Notes: a model not told the origin generated them from the sequence alone. A stretch of DNA of 64,000 nucleotides from Kocuria palustris (GCF_007666205.1 NZ_VDOR01000002.1:186001-250000), one strand, 5' to 3'; counted from the stretch's first letter, positions 52,783 to 63,718 are shown. Numbers and translations: made by a program.

Positions 52783-53973
52783 GTGACGCAGACGACACCG
52801 ACCGCCCTGTTCTGGAGCCCGCAGCTGCTCCAGTACGACTTCGGCGACTACCACCCGATGCACCCCAGCCGCCTCGAGGCCACGTGGAGCCTGGTGCAGG
52901 AGTTCGGCCTGGACTCCCGCCCGGGCGTCTCCGTGGAGGTGCCGGAGGTCGCCGGGGACCAGGAGCTCGGGCTCGCGCACTCCGACGAGTACGTGCGCGC
53001 CGTGCGCTCCGTGAGCGAGGACCCGTCGCGGGAGATCCCGGAGTGCGGGCTCGGCACGGAGGACACCCCGGGCTACGCCGGGATCCACGAGGCCTCCGCT
53101 CGGCTGGCCGGAGGGACGCTGCAGGCGGCGGCGGCGATCCTGGACGGCTCCGCGGTCCGGGCCGTGAACTTCGGCGGCGGCATGCACCACGCGTTCGCGG
53201 ACCGCGCCAGCGGCTTCTGCGTCTACAACGACTGCGCCGTGGGCATCGCGCGGCTGCTCGAGGGCGGGGTCTCCCGCGTCCTCTACCTCGACGTCGACGG
53301 GCACCACGGCGACGGCACCCAGTCGATCTTCTGGGACGACGACCGCGTCATGACGATCTCCCTGCACGAGACCGGAGCCGCGCTGTTCCCCGGGACCGGC
53401 TTCGCGACCGAGCTCGGCAGCGGCTCGGCCGAGGGGACCGCGGTCAACATCGCCCTGCCGCCCATGAGCGACGACGCGCAGTGGCTGCGCGCGTACTTCG
53501 CGGTCGTCCCGCAGCTGATCGAGCAGTTCCGCCCCGAGGCGATCGTCTCCCAGCACGGCTGCGACTCCCACTTCCGCGACGAGCTCACGCACCTTCAGGT
53601 CAGCGTCGACGCCCAGCGCGAGATCATGATGGACGTCAAGCGGCAGGCCGATCGCTGGTGCGAGGGCCGCTGGATCGCCACCGGCGGCGGGGGCTACGAC
53701 TGCTACGACGTCGTGCCCCGGTCCTGGGCGCACCTCGTCGCGGTGGTCACGGGGGACCCGATCGGTCTCGTGCGGCCCGTCCCCCAGAGCTGGCTCGAGC
53801 ACATCCGCCGGGACTACGGCGCGCAGCCGCACCCGTCGATGGGCGATGACGTCGATCTGTGGTGGCGCTCGTGGGAGGTCGGCTTCGACCCCGACGACGC
53901 GACCGACCGGGTCGTGATGGCCACCCGTCGAGCGGTGTTCCCCCTGTGGGGGCTCGACCCCTGGTACGACTGA
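52783..53973 (+). CDS. acuC: AcuC-type class I histone deacetylase family protein
   Basis: A 396-residue zinc-dependent deacetylase. The His-His dyad lies in NFGGGMHHAFADR and the metal ligands in LDVDGHHGDGTQ plus the later QHGCDSH. In Bacillus AcuC removes the acetyl group from acetyl-CoA synthetase. The Acs encoded at 24-26 kb keeps the target lysine motif, so it is a candidate substrate, by inference. The GTG at 52783 follows TCTAAT by 6 nt and is likely the first transcribed base. Confidence 0.9.
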   Translation: MTQTTPTALFWSPQLLQYDFGDYHPMHPSRLEATWSLVQEFGLDSRPGVSVEVPEVAGDQELGLAHSDEYVRAVRSVSEDPSREIPECGLGTEDTPGYAGIHEASARLAGGTLQAAAAILDGSAVRAVNFGGGMHHAFADRASGFCVYNDCAVGIARLLEGGVSRVLYLDVDGHHGDGTQSIFWDDDRVMTISLHETGAALFPGTGFATELGSGSAEGTAVNIALPPMSDDAQWLRAYFAVVPQLIEQFRPEAIVSQHGCDSHFRDELTHLQVSVDAQREIMMDVKRQADRWCEGRWIATGGGGYDCYDVVPRSWAHLVAVVTGDPIGLVRPVPQSWLEHIRRDYGAQPHPSMGDDVDLWWRSWEVGFDPDDATDRVVMATRRAVFPLWGLDPWYD

Positions 53974-54036
53974 TCGCCCCGAGGACGCGCTCCCGGGGTC
54001 GCCCGGGTGTTGACCCGGACCGCCCCGGATCGCCGG

Positions 54037-54042
54037 TAGGAT
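54037..54042 (+). promoter_or_regulatory. -10 box of leaderless promoter for the ArsR-type regulator
   Basis: TAGGAT is followed by 7 nt and the ATG at 54050. A TTGACC at 54010 is present but 21 nt upstream, longer than the usual spacing. Confidence 0.5.
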
Positions 54043-54049
54043 CCCAGGA

Positions 54050-56273
<2,224 letters not shown>

Positions 56274-56289
56274 CGAGGAGAGGTGAACG

Positions 56290-56295
56290 TAGGCT
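56290..56295 (+). promoter_or_regulatory. -10 box of leaderless promoter for the FadR-type regulator
   Basis: TAGGCT is followed by 6 nt and the ATG at 56302, 16 nt after the gdhA stop. Confidence 0.5.
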
Positions 56296-56301
56296 TAGCA
56301 C

Positions 56302-57363
56302 ATGGCAACACATCGACGGGTCCTCCAATGGCTGGAGAACGAGCTCTTCGACGGGAACCTGGTCCTCGGCCAGCAGCTCCCGTCGGACAAGGACCTCGCC
56401 GCGATCCTGGGCGTGAGCCGCGGGACCATGCGCGAGGCTCTCAAGATCCTCGAGGCGCAGGGCGTCCTGCGCCTCTACGAGGGGGGCCGGAAGTCGATCC
56501 TGCCGGTGCTCGTCCGCGAGCCCGCGTCCTCCGCGGGGCCCGCGCTCCAGCTGCACATGGCCACGGCGGCATATCCGCTGCGGGACATCGTGCAGACGCG
56601 CATCCTGCTGGAGACGTGGGCCCTGCGGGAGTCCGACTACCGCAGCCCTGCCATGCCGGAGCTGCGTGCGATCCTGCGGGAGATGGCGCGTGACGACATC
56701 TCCCTCAAGGAGTTCCATCACCACTACGTCAGCTTCCACATCGCGCTGGTCAAGACGGCGGGCAACACCCTCGTCGCCTCGCTGATGTCGGCGCTGCGCG
56801 ACTCGATCTACGAGTACACGATGGCGCTCGTGGGGCACGTCCCCCTGTGGTCCAAGACCGTGGACCGCATCCGCGCCGAGCACCAGGCGATCTTCTCGGC
56901 CGTGCTGGCCGGCGATCGCACCCTGGCGGCGCGGCTGGTCGAGGAGCACATCGAGTACCAGTACGTCGAGGCCGGGGTGGATCCGGAGCGCGGCAGCCGC
57001 GAACCGGAGGCCGAAGCGGCCGGGCCCACGGCGGGCCCGACCTCCTCCGGGCGGGTCTGGGTCTCCGAGGGGGAGGACCGGGCCGCCGAGCCCGGATCCG
57101 GCGGCGACGGCCCCCGGGCCGACCCCGGCCGGCCGGGCGCGGAGGCCTCGGCGGCCGAGTCCGCGCCGGTGAAGGAGGCTCCCACCGGCGATCTGCCGGT
57201 CACGACGGCCACGCGCACCGCCGGTCGCGGGGCCGCGGGCGGGGCCCCCGCCGCAGCAGCGGCCGGGGAGCGGGCGGCCGATGGCTCCGACGTCGCCGAC
57301 GGCGGCTCCGTCGACGAGGGCGCCGGAGCTCGCTCGGGCGCGCCGGAGGCCGGGACGCGGTAG
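56302..57363 (+). CDS. FadR/GntR family regulator with disordered tail
   Basis: A 353-residue protein. Residues 1-70 are the GntR winged helix (GQQLPSDKDLAAILGVSRGT). Residues about 80-225 form a FadR C-terminal (FCD) ligand domain, with YHH-like His residues (FHHHYVSFH) and HIEYQYV near the end. From about residue 228 there is a 125-residue Ala/Gly/Glu/Pro-rich tail absent from ordinary FadR proteins. The ligand is unknown; metabolite sensing related to gdhA is possible, by context only. Confidence 0.87.
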   Translation: MATHRRVLQWLENELFDGNLVLGQQLPSDKDLAAILGVSRGTMREALKILEAQGVLRLYEGGRKSILPVLVREPASSAGPALQLHMATAAYPLRDIVQTRILLETWALRESDYRSPAMPELRAILREMARDDISLKEFHHHYVSFHIALVKTAGNTLVASLMSALRDSIYEYTMALVGHVPLWSKTVDRIRAEHQAIFSAVLAGDRTLAARLVEEHIEYQYVEAGVDPERGSREPEAEAAGPTAGPTSSGRVWVSEGEDRAAEPGSGGDGPRADPGRPGAEASAAESAPVKEAPTGDLPVTTATRTAGRGAAGGAPAAAAAGERAADGSDVADGGSVDEGAGARSGAPEAGTR

Positions 57364-57643
57364 GAGGTCGATCCCCGGGAGCCGGGGCCGATGTGCCGGG
57401 GCCGCGCGGCGCACCGGGTCGATGAACCCCGGAGCCCCCGGTGGGGCTCTCGCCCCGAATACCACCGGATGGTGCCGAGGAGGTAGACTTCCGGGGAACG
57501 AATTCTCGGTGGGCGTCGTTTCCGCGCGCCCCCGTCGTCATCCCGGTCGCGCACCGGATGGACGTCCCGTGCGACGGGCCGGAGGCAGCGCGCGCCGACG
57601 CGCCGCGCCGGCCGGACCAACGAAATGTGAGTGAGGGAAGCCC
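57364..57643 (+). other. Non-coding leader region of bS22
   Basis: These 280 bases hold no supported gene. They contain a TAGACT (57484-57489) -10-like box, a SigH/ECF-like element at 57495-57520, and a leader of over 100 nt. No known riboswitch is recognised. Confidence 0.55.
57495..57520 (+). promoter_or_regulatory. SigH/ECF-like promoter element upstream of bS22
   Basis: GGAAC, exactly 18 nt, then GTT matches the ECF/SigR-type layout also seen exactly at clpB (GGAAT-N18-GTT). It lies 124 nt before the bS22 start. Confidence 0.4.
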
Positions 57644-57742
57644 ATGGGCTCTGTGATCAAGAAGCGCCGCAAGCGCATGTCCAAGAAGAAGCACCGCAAG
57701 CAGCTGCGCAAGACCCGTCACCAGCGTCGCAACAAGAAGTGA
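57644..57742 (+). CDS. bS22: 30S ribosomal protein bS22
   Basis: A 32-residue, extremely basic protein starting MGSVIKKRRKRMSKKKHRKQ, matching the AURKAIP1/COX24-type ribosomal protein bS22 found at the decoding region of mycobacterial ribosomes. More than half of its residues are Lys, Arg or His. GAGGGAAG lies just before the ATG. It is too small for usual gene-length cut-offs but unmistakable. It is monocistronic with a strong terminator. Confidence 0.95.
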   Translation: MGSVIKKRRKRMSKKKHRKQLRKTRHQRRNKK

Positions 57743-57760
57743 CCCGCTGACGACGGCGAT

Positions 57761-57797
57761 CAGGAGGGGCCCCGCATCCCGTGCGGGGCCCCTCCTG
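57761..57797 (+). terminator. Terminator after bS22
   Basis: A perfect 16-bp stem (57761-57776 with 57782-57797) with a 5-nt loop follows 18 nt after the stop. Confidence 0.85.
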
Positions 57798-57884
57798 CGT
57801 CCGCGCGCCGGACGGGCGCCGTGCGCAGGGTGCGGCGCCCGTCCCGCGCAGCCGCGGCGTCGGCGCGCGGGTGCGCCGGGTCGC

Positions 57885-57890
57885 TACGAT
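57885..57890 (+). promoter_or_regulatory. -10 box of leaderless promoter for the glutaredoxin-like gene
   Basis: TACGAT is followed by 6 nt and the ATG at 57897. Confidence 0.5.
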
Positions 57891-57896
57891 CGGACG

Positions 57897-58184
57897 ATGA
57901 CCCAGCAGCCCCGCCATGCCCCCGATCTCACGACGCCGCCGGTGCGCCTGATCACCCGCACCGGGTGCCATCTCTGCCAGGAGGCGCGCGAGACCGTCGG
58001 AGCCGCCGCCCGGCGCCACGGGCTGGAGTGGATCGAGACGGACATCGGCGAGCTGCCGGCCTCGGAGCAGACCGAGCGCTGGCAGATCGAGGTCCCGGTC
58101 CTGCTGATCGACGGCCGGCAGCGGGACTTCTGGCAGATCGACCCCCGCCGCCTCGAGCGGCTGCTGGCCCAGCGCGAGGCCTGA
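57897..58184 (+). CDS. Glutaredoxin-like (DUF836) thiol protein
   Basis: A 95-residue thioredoxin-fold protein with the active-site pair in RTGCHLCQEAR (CxxC) near residue 24 and the cis-Pro in EVPVLLIDG. The family is small, single-domain and probably a thiol-disulphide oxidoreductase. The partner is unknown. It is the first gene upstream of the histidine phosphatase and the cytochrome c set, an order also seen in mycobacteria by recollection. Confidence 0.88.
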   Translation: MTQQPRHAPDLTTPPVRLITRTGCHLCQEARETVGAAARRHGLEWIETDIGELPASEQTERWQIEVPVLLIDGRQRDFWQIDPRRLERLLAQREA

Positions 58185-58217
58185 AGCGCCCGATTCGAGC
58201 CCCGAGGCCAGGTCTGG

Positions 58218-58223
58218 GACAAT
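58218..58223 (+). promoter_or_regulatory. -10 box of leaderless promoter for the histidine phosphatase gene
   Basis: GACAAT is followed by 7 nt and the ATG at 58231. This supports 58231 over the in-frame ATG at 58222, which overlaps the box. Confidence 0.5.
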
Positions 58224-58230
58224 GGCGGAC

Positions 58231-58905
58231 ATGTCCTCCACGACCGTCCACCTGCTCCGCCACGGCCAGGTCCGCAACCCCGACCGGATCGTCTACGGCC
58301 GCCTGCCGGACTTCCGGCTGGAGCCCCGCGGCGAGGAGATGGCCCGGATCGCCGCAGATGCCCTGGCCGCGCGCCGGGACGAGCAGGGCGCGCGCATCGT
58401 CCACCTCGTGGTCTCGCCGCTGCTGCGCACCCGCCAGACGGCCGAGCCCGTCGGCCGGGCCCTCGGGCTGGAGGCGCACCTGGACGAGCGCGTGATCGAG
58501 CCCTGGAACCACTTCGAGGGCCTGCACGTGGATGCCGCCGAGATCGCCCGGCCGGTGCACTGGCGCCACCTGATCGATCCGCTGCGCCCCTCGTGGGGCG
58601 AGCCGTACCGCTCCACGGTCGCGCGCATGGCGGAGGCCGCGATCGCCGCGGGGCGCCGGGCGGTCGAGATCGGGGGCGACGGCGCGGAGGCCGTGATCGT
58701 CTCGCACCAGCTGCCGATCTGGCTGACCCGCCTCTCGGCGGAGGGCCGGCCCCTGCCCCACGATCCCCGCCGCCGGCAGTGCAACCTCGGCTCGCTGACC
58801 TCCCTGCACTTCGAGGACATCGACTCCGGCGCCCGCCCGTCGGTCACCTACACCGAGCCGGCGGCGCACCTGTACTCAGGGGTCAACCAGCTTCCGGGTT
58901 CATGA
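58231..58905 (+). CDS. Histidine phosphatase (phosphoglycerate mutase) superfamily protein
   Basis: A 224-residue protein with the catalytic LLRHGQVRNPDR near the N-terminus, the phosphate-binding SPLLRTRQTAEP and the second catalytic His in VIVSHQLPIW. Its substrate is unknown; it is not a typical glycolytic mutase. It precedes the cytochrome c biogenesis genes, as in mycobacteria (Rv0525-like position, by recollection). Confidence 0.9.
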   Translation: MSSTTVHLLRHGQVRNPDRIVYGRLPDFRLEPRGEEMARIAADALAARRDEQGARIVHLVVSPLLRTRQTAEPVGRALGLEAHLDERVIEPWNHFEGLHVDAAEIARPVHWRHLIDPLRPSWGEPYRSTVARMAEAAIAAGRRAVEIGGDGAEAVIVSHQLPIWLTRLSAEGRPLPHDPRRRQCNLGSLTSLHFEDIDSGARPSVTYTEPAAHLYSGVNQLPGS

Positions 58906-59011
58906 TGGCCCGCGTCTTCCCGGGCCCCTCGCACCCGCTCCCGGCGCAGCCGCGCCCGCGCCGCGCCGGCGCCCACCGCTCATCCCGACCCCGTCATCAG
59001 GTGACAGCATC

Positions 59012-59674
59012 GTGATCCGTCCTCCCCGCCCCCACCGCCCCCGCGGCGCCGCCGCAGCAGCCCGGCGCAGCCCCTCCGGGCGGCCGACCACCCGGCGCGC
59101 GCTGCTCGGCGCCTCCGGGGCGGGGCTGGGGGCGCTGGTCCTGGCGGCGTGCTCGCCCCAGGAGGACGACCTCGCGCAGCAGGCGAACGCGGGCGGGGAC
59201 ACCGGGTACATCGCCGGGGACGGCTCGGTGACGGAGTACTCCGAGGAGGAGCGCTCGGAGCCCGTGGAGTTCGAGGGAACGCTCTTCGACGGCACGGAGG
59301 TCTCGGGCGAGCAGCTGCGCGGGAAGCCCGCGCTGCTCAACTTCTGGTACGCCGGGTGCGCTCCCTGCCGCAAGGAGGCTCCGGACCTCGTCGAGCTGGC
59401 GCACGACTTCGAGGACCGCGTCGCCTTCTACGGGGTGAACGTGCGCGACGAGCAGCCCACCGCCGAGGCCTTCGAGCGCACCTTCGAGATCCCGTACCCG
59501 TCCTTCGAGGACCGCGACGGCGGCGTGCTGCTGGACCTGTCCGAGCACGTGCCCCCGCAGGCGGTGCCCACGACCCTGGTGCTCGACGCCCAGGGGCGAG
59601 TGGCCGCCAGGATCCTCGGGATCGCGGATCCCTCGATCCTGCGCACCGTCCTCGACGACGTGACGTCGGCCTGA
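59012..59674 (+). CDS. TlpA/ResA-like thioredoxin lipoprotein
   Basis: A 220-residue secreted thiol-disulphide oxidoreductase. An RR-containing signal (TTRRALLGASGAG) leads to a lipobox LVLAAC with Cys47 as the lipidated residue. The thioredoxin domain has the active site YAGCAPCRKEAP and cis-Pro in QAVPTTLVLD. It reduces apocytochrome c thiols in system II. The GTG start has AGGTGA about 8 nt upstream. It is followed 7 nt later by ccdA. Confidence 0.9.
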   Translation: MIRPPRPHRPRGAAAAARRSPSGRPTTRRALLGASGAGLGALVLAACSPQEDDLAQQANAGGDTGYIAGDGSVTEYSEEERSEPVEFEGTLFDGTEVSGEQLRGKPALLNFWYAGCAPCRKEAPDLVELAHDFEDRVAFYGVNVRDEQPTAEAFERTFEIPYPSFEDRDGGVLLDLSEHVPPQAVPTTLVLDAQGRVAARILGIADPSILRTVLDDVTSA

Positions 59675-59681
59675 GCCCGCT

Positions 59682-60443
59682 GTGATCGACGGCAACCCCT
59701 TCGCGGAGACCATTCTCGACGGATCGCTGCTGGCCGCCCTGCCGGTGGCCGCGCTCGCCGGGCTGGTGTCCTTCGCCTCCCCCTGCGTGCTGCCGCTCGT
59801 GCCCGGCTACCTCGGCTACGTCACGGGGCTGACGGGCATCGATCTGCAGAAGCAGAAGCGGGGCCGGATGCTGGCCGGCATCGGGCTCTTCGTGCTCGGC
59901 TTCACCCTGATCTTCCTGCTCATGTCGGTCGTGCTCGCCCAGCTCGGGGCCCTGCCCTGGCTGCGGGGGCAGACCTGGCTCATGGTCGTGCTGGGGGCCG
60001 TCGTCGTGATCATGGGCCTCGTGTTCATGGGCGGCATCGGCGTCCTGCAGCGCGAGCGCCGGATCGAGCGCCGGCCGCCGCCCGGGCTGTGGGGCGCGCC
60101 CGTGCTGGGGATCACCTTCGGACTGGGCTGGGCGCCGTGCATCGGCCCCACGTTCGCGGCGGTCCAGGCCCTGGCCTACAGCGGCGGCGCCTCCGTGGGC
60201 AAGGCCGCCCTGCTGACCTTCGTCTACTGCCTGGGCCTGGGGATCCCGTTCCTGCTGGCCGCGCTGGCCATGCGCCGCGGCATGGGGGCCCTCGACTTCT
60301 TCAAGCGCCACCGCGTGGCCCTGCAGCGCATCGGCGGGGCCATGCTGGTGGTGATCGGGCTGCTCATGATGACCGGCGCCTGGACGGCGTTCGTGTCCTG
60401 GATCCAGGCGGAGCTGGTCCAGGACTTCGTCCCGGTGATCTGA
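59682..60443 (+). CDS. ccdA: Cytochrome c biogenesis protein CcdA
   Basis: A 253-residue, six-segment membrane protein that passes electrons from cytoplasmic thioredoxin to the TlpA/ResA protein. The redox cysteines lie in VSFASPCVLPLVPGYLG (TM1) and LGWAPCIGPTFAA (TM4). It starts at a GTG close behind the tlpA-like gene. The length is normal for short CcdA. Confidence 0.94.
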   Translation: MIDGNPFAETILDGSLLAALPVAALAGLVSFASPCVLPLVPGYLGYVTGLTGIDLQKQKRGRMLAGIGLFVLGFTLIFLLMSVVLAQLGALPWLRGQTWLMVVLGAVVVIMGLVFMGGIGVLQRERRIERRPPPGLWGAPVLGITFGLGWAPCIGPTFAAVQALAYSGGASVGKAALLTFVYCLGLGIPFLLAALAMRRGMGALDFFKRHRVALQRIGGAMLVVIGLLMMTGAWTAFVSWIQAELVQDFVPVI

Positions 60444-60567
60444 GGCGCGGATGAGAGAGGACACCCGGCGCCCCGGCGGGCGCGCGCGGCACAGGCGCAC
60501 CGGCCACGGCGGCGCGACGGACGAGCAGGGACGGGCGCAGCGCGCCGTCGGAGAGCGAGAGGACACC

Positions 60568-62277
60568 GTGAGCACATCGCAGAAGGGCTCCGGAGGCAGC
60601 TCGGCGCAGGACGTCGCGGTCCCCGCCCTGGGGCCGCTGGGCATGCTGCGCTGGGCCTGGGCCCAGCTGACCAAGATGAACACGGCGCTGTTCCTGCTGC
60701 TGATGCTGGCGGTGGCCGCCGTGCCGGGATCGATCTTCCCCCAGCGCGTCCAGGACGTCGGGGCCGTCAACGACTACATCGAGTCCAATCCGCGGATCGG
60801 CCCGATCCTGGACCGGCTGCAGATGTTCGACGTCTTCTCCTCGGTCTGGTTCGCGGCCATCTACCTGCTGCTGTTCATCTCGCTCGTGGGCTGCGTGCTG
60901 CCCCGGGCGCGCAAGCACTGGCAGGCGTGGCGGGCGAAGCCGCCGCGCACTCCGCGGCGCTTCTCGCGGCTGCCGGTGAGCCGCAGCCTGCGCATCGGCG
61001 GGCGCGACGGCGCCGAGGCACCGGATCCCACCGCCGTCGTCGAGCGCAGCGCGCAGCTGCTGCGCAAGCGCGGCTACCGCGTGGACGTGCGCGACGTCGG
61101 CACCGCGACGCCGTCCGTGGGCGCCGAGCGCGGCATGTGGAAGGAGGTCGGCAACATCCTCTTCCACCTGGCGCTGCTGGGCATCCTCATCTTCATGGCC
61201 CTCGGCTCGATGTTCGGCTTCAAGGGCCAGAAGATCCTGACCGTGGGGGAGACGTTCGCCAACTCCCTGATCAGCTACGACTCGTTCACCCCGGGCTCGA
61301 ACTTCGACGCCGACTGGCTCGAGCCGTTCACCCTGACGGTCGACGACTTCGACATCGAGTACAACCGCGACAGCCAAGACCCGGCCAGCTACGGCCAGCC
61401 GCTGGGCTTCGACGCCGACGTCACCGTCCAGGACGGCCCGGACGAGCAGCCGCGCCAGGAGGTCCTGTCGACCAACCAGCCGGTGTCCTCGAACGGGGTG
61501 CGCTCCTACCTGATCGGCAACGGCTACGCCCCCTCGGTGCGCGTGACCGACGGCGACGGCGACGTCGCCTACGAGGGCCCCGTCATCACGGTCCCCGAGG
61601 ACCTGACGAACATCTCCTCGTTCACGCTCAAGGTCCCGGACGCGCAGCCCGAGCAGCTCGGCTTCACCGGCACGTTCCTGCCGACCGGCTACGTCGACGA
61701 GGCCTCGGGGCAGCTGACCTCGATCGACCCGGACCTGGGCAATCCCATGCTGGTCCTCTCCGCGTACTCGGGCGACCTGGGGCTCGACGACGGCGCTCCG
61801 CAGAACGTCTACGTCCTGGACGTGGAGGGCCTCGAGGAGCAGGCCTCGCCGACCACGGAGGGAGGGCCCCTCGTGCTCTCCGAGCAGAGCCCCAAGGCGC
61901 AGCTGCCGGACGGGCTGGGGGAGATCGAGTACCTGGGCACGGAGCGCTACGTCGGGCTGGACGTGAACTACGATCCCGGCACGGCCGGCGTCTTCGTCTC
62001 CTTCGTCCTGGCCTTCGGCGGGCTGATCATGTCGCTGTTCATCGTGCGGCGCCGCGCCTGGGTCCGCGTGCGCACCGTGCAGACGCCCGACGGCCCGCGG
62101 GCCGAGCTCGAGTACGCCCTGCTGGCCCGCGGCGAGGACCCGCGGCTGGAGGCGGAGGACGAGGCCCTGCTCGAGCTGTTCACGTCCGAGTGGGAGCAGA
62201 CCGGCGTCCGGGAGGCCGCCGACGATGATGATCCGGAGGCGCGCAGCGCCCGGAAGGTGGGAGAATCGCGATCATGA
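60568..62277 (+). CDS. resB: Cytochrome c biogenesis protein ResB
   Basis: A 569-residue ResB/Ccs1 protein that works with CcsB/ResC to deliver heme to apocytochrome c on the outer face of the membrane. Transmembrane segments occur near residues 30-50, 85-105 and 190-210 and again near the C-terminus, and the large outside domain between them is typical. The GTG at 60568 is chosen because GAGAGGA is about 6 nt upstream; an ATG at 60451 would add 39 Arg/Gly-rich residues without a ribosome binding site. It overlaps ccsB by 4 nt (ATGA). Confidence 0.92.
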   Translation: MSTSQKGSGGSSAQDVAVPALGPLGMLRWAWAQLTKMNTALFLLLMLAVAAVPGSIFPQRVQDVGAVNDYIESNPRIGPILDRLQMFDVFSSVWFAAIYLLLFISLVGCVLPRARKHWQAWRAKPPRTPRRFSRLPVSRSLRIGGRDGAEAPDPTAVVERSAQLLRKRGYRVDVRDVGTATPSVGAERGMWKEVGNILFHLALLGILIFMALGSMFGFKGQKILTVGETFANSLISYDSFTPGSNFDADWLEPFTLTVDDFDIEYNRDSQDPASYGQPLGFDADVTVQDGPDEQPRQEVLSTNQPVSSNGVRSYLIGNGYAPSVRVTDGDGDVAYEGPVITVPEDLTNISSFTLKVPDAQPEQLGFTGTFLPTGYVDEASGQLTSIDPDLGNPMLVLSAYSGDLGLDDGAPQNVYVLDVEGLEEQASPTTEGGPLVLSEQSPKAQLPDGLGEIEYLGTERYVGLDVNYDPGTAGVFVSFVLAFGGLIMSLFIVRRRAWVRVRTVQTPDGPRAELEYALLARGEDPRLEAEDEALLELFTSEWEQTGVREAADDDDPEARSARKVGESRS

Positions 62278-63404
62278 GCACCGAAGTCAACACCGCGCTG
62301 GGGACCTGGTCGGAGCTGTTCATGCTCCTGGCCGCCCTGGTCTACCTCTGCGTCTTCATCTGCTTCGCGTGGGACATGGCCTCCCACTCGAAGACCCTCG
62401 CCGAGGCCGAGAAGGCGTCGGCGGCGCGCAGCGGGACCGCGAGCCGGCGGCAGCTCGTGGGCGCGGGCGCCGGCGGCAGCACCGCCGCCGGGCCGGCCCG
62501 GGACGAAGCGGCGGACCGCGAGCGTCCGCGCGACGAGCGCAACGACTCCGGCGCCGGCACCCGCGCCGGCGGGTGGCGCAGCTCGGGAGCCGAGAAGCTC
62601 GAGGGCCAGGTGGCCGACCCGCGGATGAGCTACGAGACCTCGGAGCGCCGCCCGGCGGCCCGCGCGGCCATCGTGCTCATGGTCATGGCCTTCGCGATCC
62701 ATCTCGTGGCCGTCGTCATGCGCTCGATCGCCGCCTCGCGCGTGCCGTGGGGCAACATGTACGAGTTCTCCACCACGAGCGCGCTGATCATCGCCGGCAT
62801 CTACCTGGTCCTGCTGATCCGCCGCGACCTGCGCTTCGTGGGCGTGCTGATCTCCGGTCTGGTCACCCTGCTGCTGACCATGGCCACGATCGCCTATCCC
62901 ACGCCGGTCTCTCCGCTGCAGCCGGCGCTGCAGTCCTACTGGCTGATCATCCACGTCTCGATCGCGGTGGCCGCCTCCGCGATCTTCGCCGTGACGTTCG
63001 CGATGTCGGTGCTCCAGCTGATCCAGGACCGCCGCGAGCGCCGGATCCTCGCCGGCGGCGAGCCGGGCTGGGCGTTCATGCGCTCGGTGCCCTCGGCCAA
63101 GACCCTGGAGAACTTCGCCTACCGCCTCAACAGCGTGGGCTTCGTCTTCTGGACCTTCACCCTGGCTGCCGGCGCCATCTGGGCTCGCGATGCGTGGGGC
63201 CGCTACTGGGGCTGGGATCCCAAGGAGGTCTGGACCTTCGTGATCTGGGTGGTCTACGCGGCCTACCTCCACGCCCGCGCGACCCGCGGCTGGACCGGCA
63301 CCCGCTCGGCCTGGCTGTCGATCGCCGGCTTCCTGTGCGTGCTGTTCAACTACTTCATCGTGAACACCCTGTTCGAGGGCCTGCACTCCTACTCGGGCCT
63401 CTGA
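62274..63404 (+). CDS. ccsB: Cytochrome c biogenesis protein CcsB
   Basis: A 376-residue heme-handling membrane protein. The heme-binding WGWDPKEVW motif lies near residue 318 and conserved His residues flank it. TM1 (about 14-34) is separated from the remaining segments by an unusual disordered, Ala/Arg/Gly/Glu-rich insert at about residues 40-128. It acts with ResB. The ATGA overlap makes it the last gene of the cytochrome c unit. Confidence 0.94.
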   Translation: MSTEVNTALGTWSELFMLLAALVYLCVFICFAWDMASHSKTLAEAEKASAARSGTASRRQLVGAGAGGSTAAGPARDEAADRERPRDERNDSGAGTRAGGWRSSGAEKLEGQVADPRMSYETSERRPAARAAIVLMVMAFAIHLVAVVMRSIAASRVPWGNMYEFSTTSALIIAGIYLVLLIRRDLRFVGVLISGLVTLLLTMATIAYPTPVSPLQPALQSYWLIIHVSIAVAASAIFAVTFAMSVLQLIQDRRERRILAGGEPGWAFMRSVPSAKTLENFAYRLNSVGFVFWTFTLAAGAIWARDAWGRYWGWDPKEVWTFVIWVVYAAYLHARATRGWTGTRSAWLSIAGFLCVLFNYFIVNTLFEGLHSYSGL

Positions 63405-63439
63405 GCCGGCCCCCGGCTCCGGCCGCTTCCTGAGATCAG

Positions 63440-63467
63440 GGGCCCCGCGTCGCATGACGCGGGGCCC
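63440..63467 (+). terminator. Terminator after ccsB
   Basis: A perfect 12-bp stem (63440-63451 with 63456-63467) with a GCAT loop lies 36 nt after the ccsB stop. Confidence 0.8.
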
Positions 63468-63552
63468 TGCTGCCTCTCGGGCGGGGCCCGCCGGCTTCTG
63501 CGGCCCGACGACGGGCACGGCCGCCGGTTCTCCGCGGCCCTGCGGGGAGCGG

Positions 63553-63678
63553 GTGACCGCGGCATCCCGGCGGGCCCAGCAGCGTCGGGGCTCGCTCTCG
63601 CGGCAGCGTCTGCTGCTCGCCTGGCTGGCCGGACGGGCCGACCCGCAGGAGGCCCCGCGGCTCGATCCCTGGGGCTGA
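63553..63678 (+). CDS. Possible small protein, unknown function
   Basis: A 41-residue frame from GTG 63553 ends just before the next gene and reads RQRLLLAWLAGRADPQE near its centre. A GGGGAG lies about 4 nt upstream. It matches no family I recognise. A longer frame from 63454 begins inside the terminator hairpin and is not credible. It could be chance coding, since the region is between ccsB and a convergent gene. Confidence 0.3.
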   Translation: MTAASRRAQQRRGSLSRQRLLLAWLAGRADPQEAPRLDPWG

Positions 63679-63718
63679 GCTGCGAGGGGACAGCCCGGGC
63701 GCGACGACGCGGCGGGGC

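Noticed and set aside
63454-63678. A 74-codon plus-strand frame after ccsB
   Set aside because: Its ATG lies within the loop and stem of the ccsB terminator. Only the shorter GTG 63553 version is kept, with low confidence.
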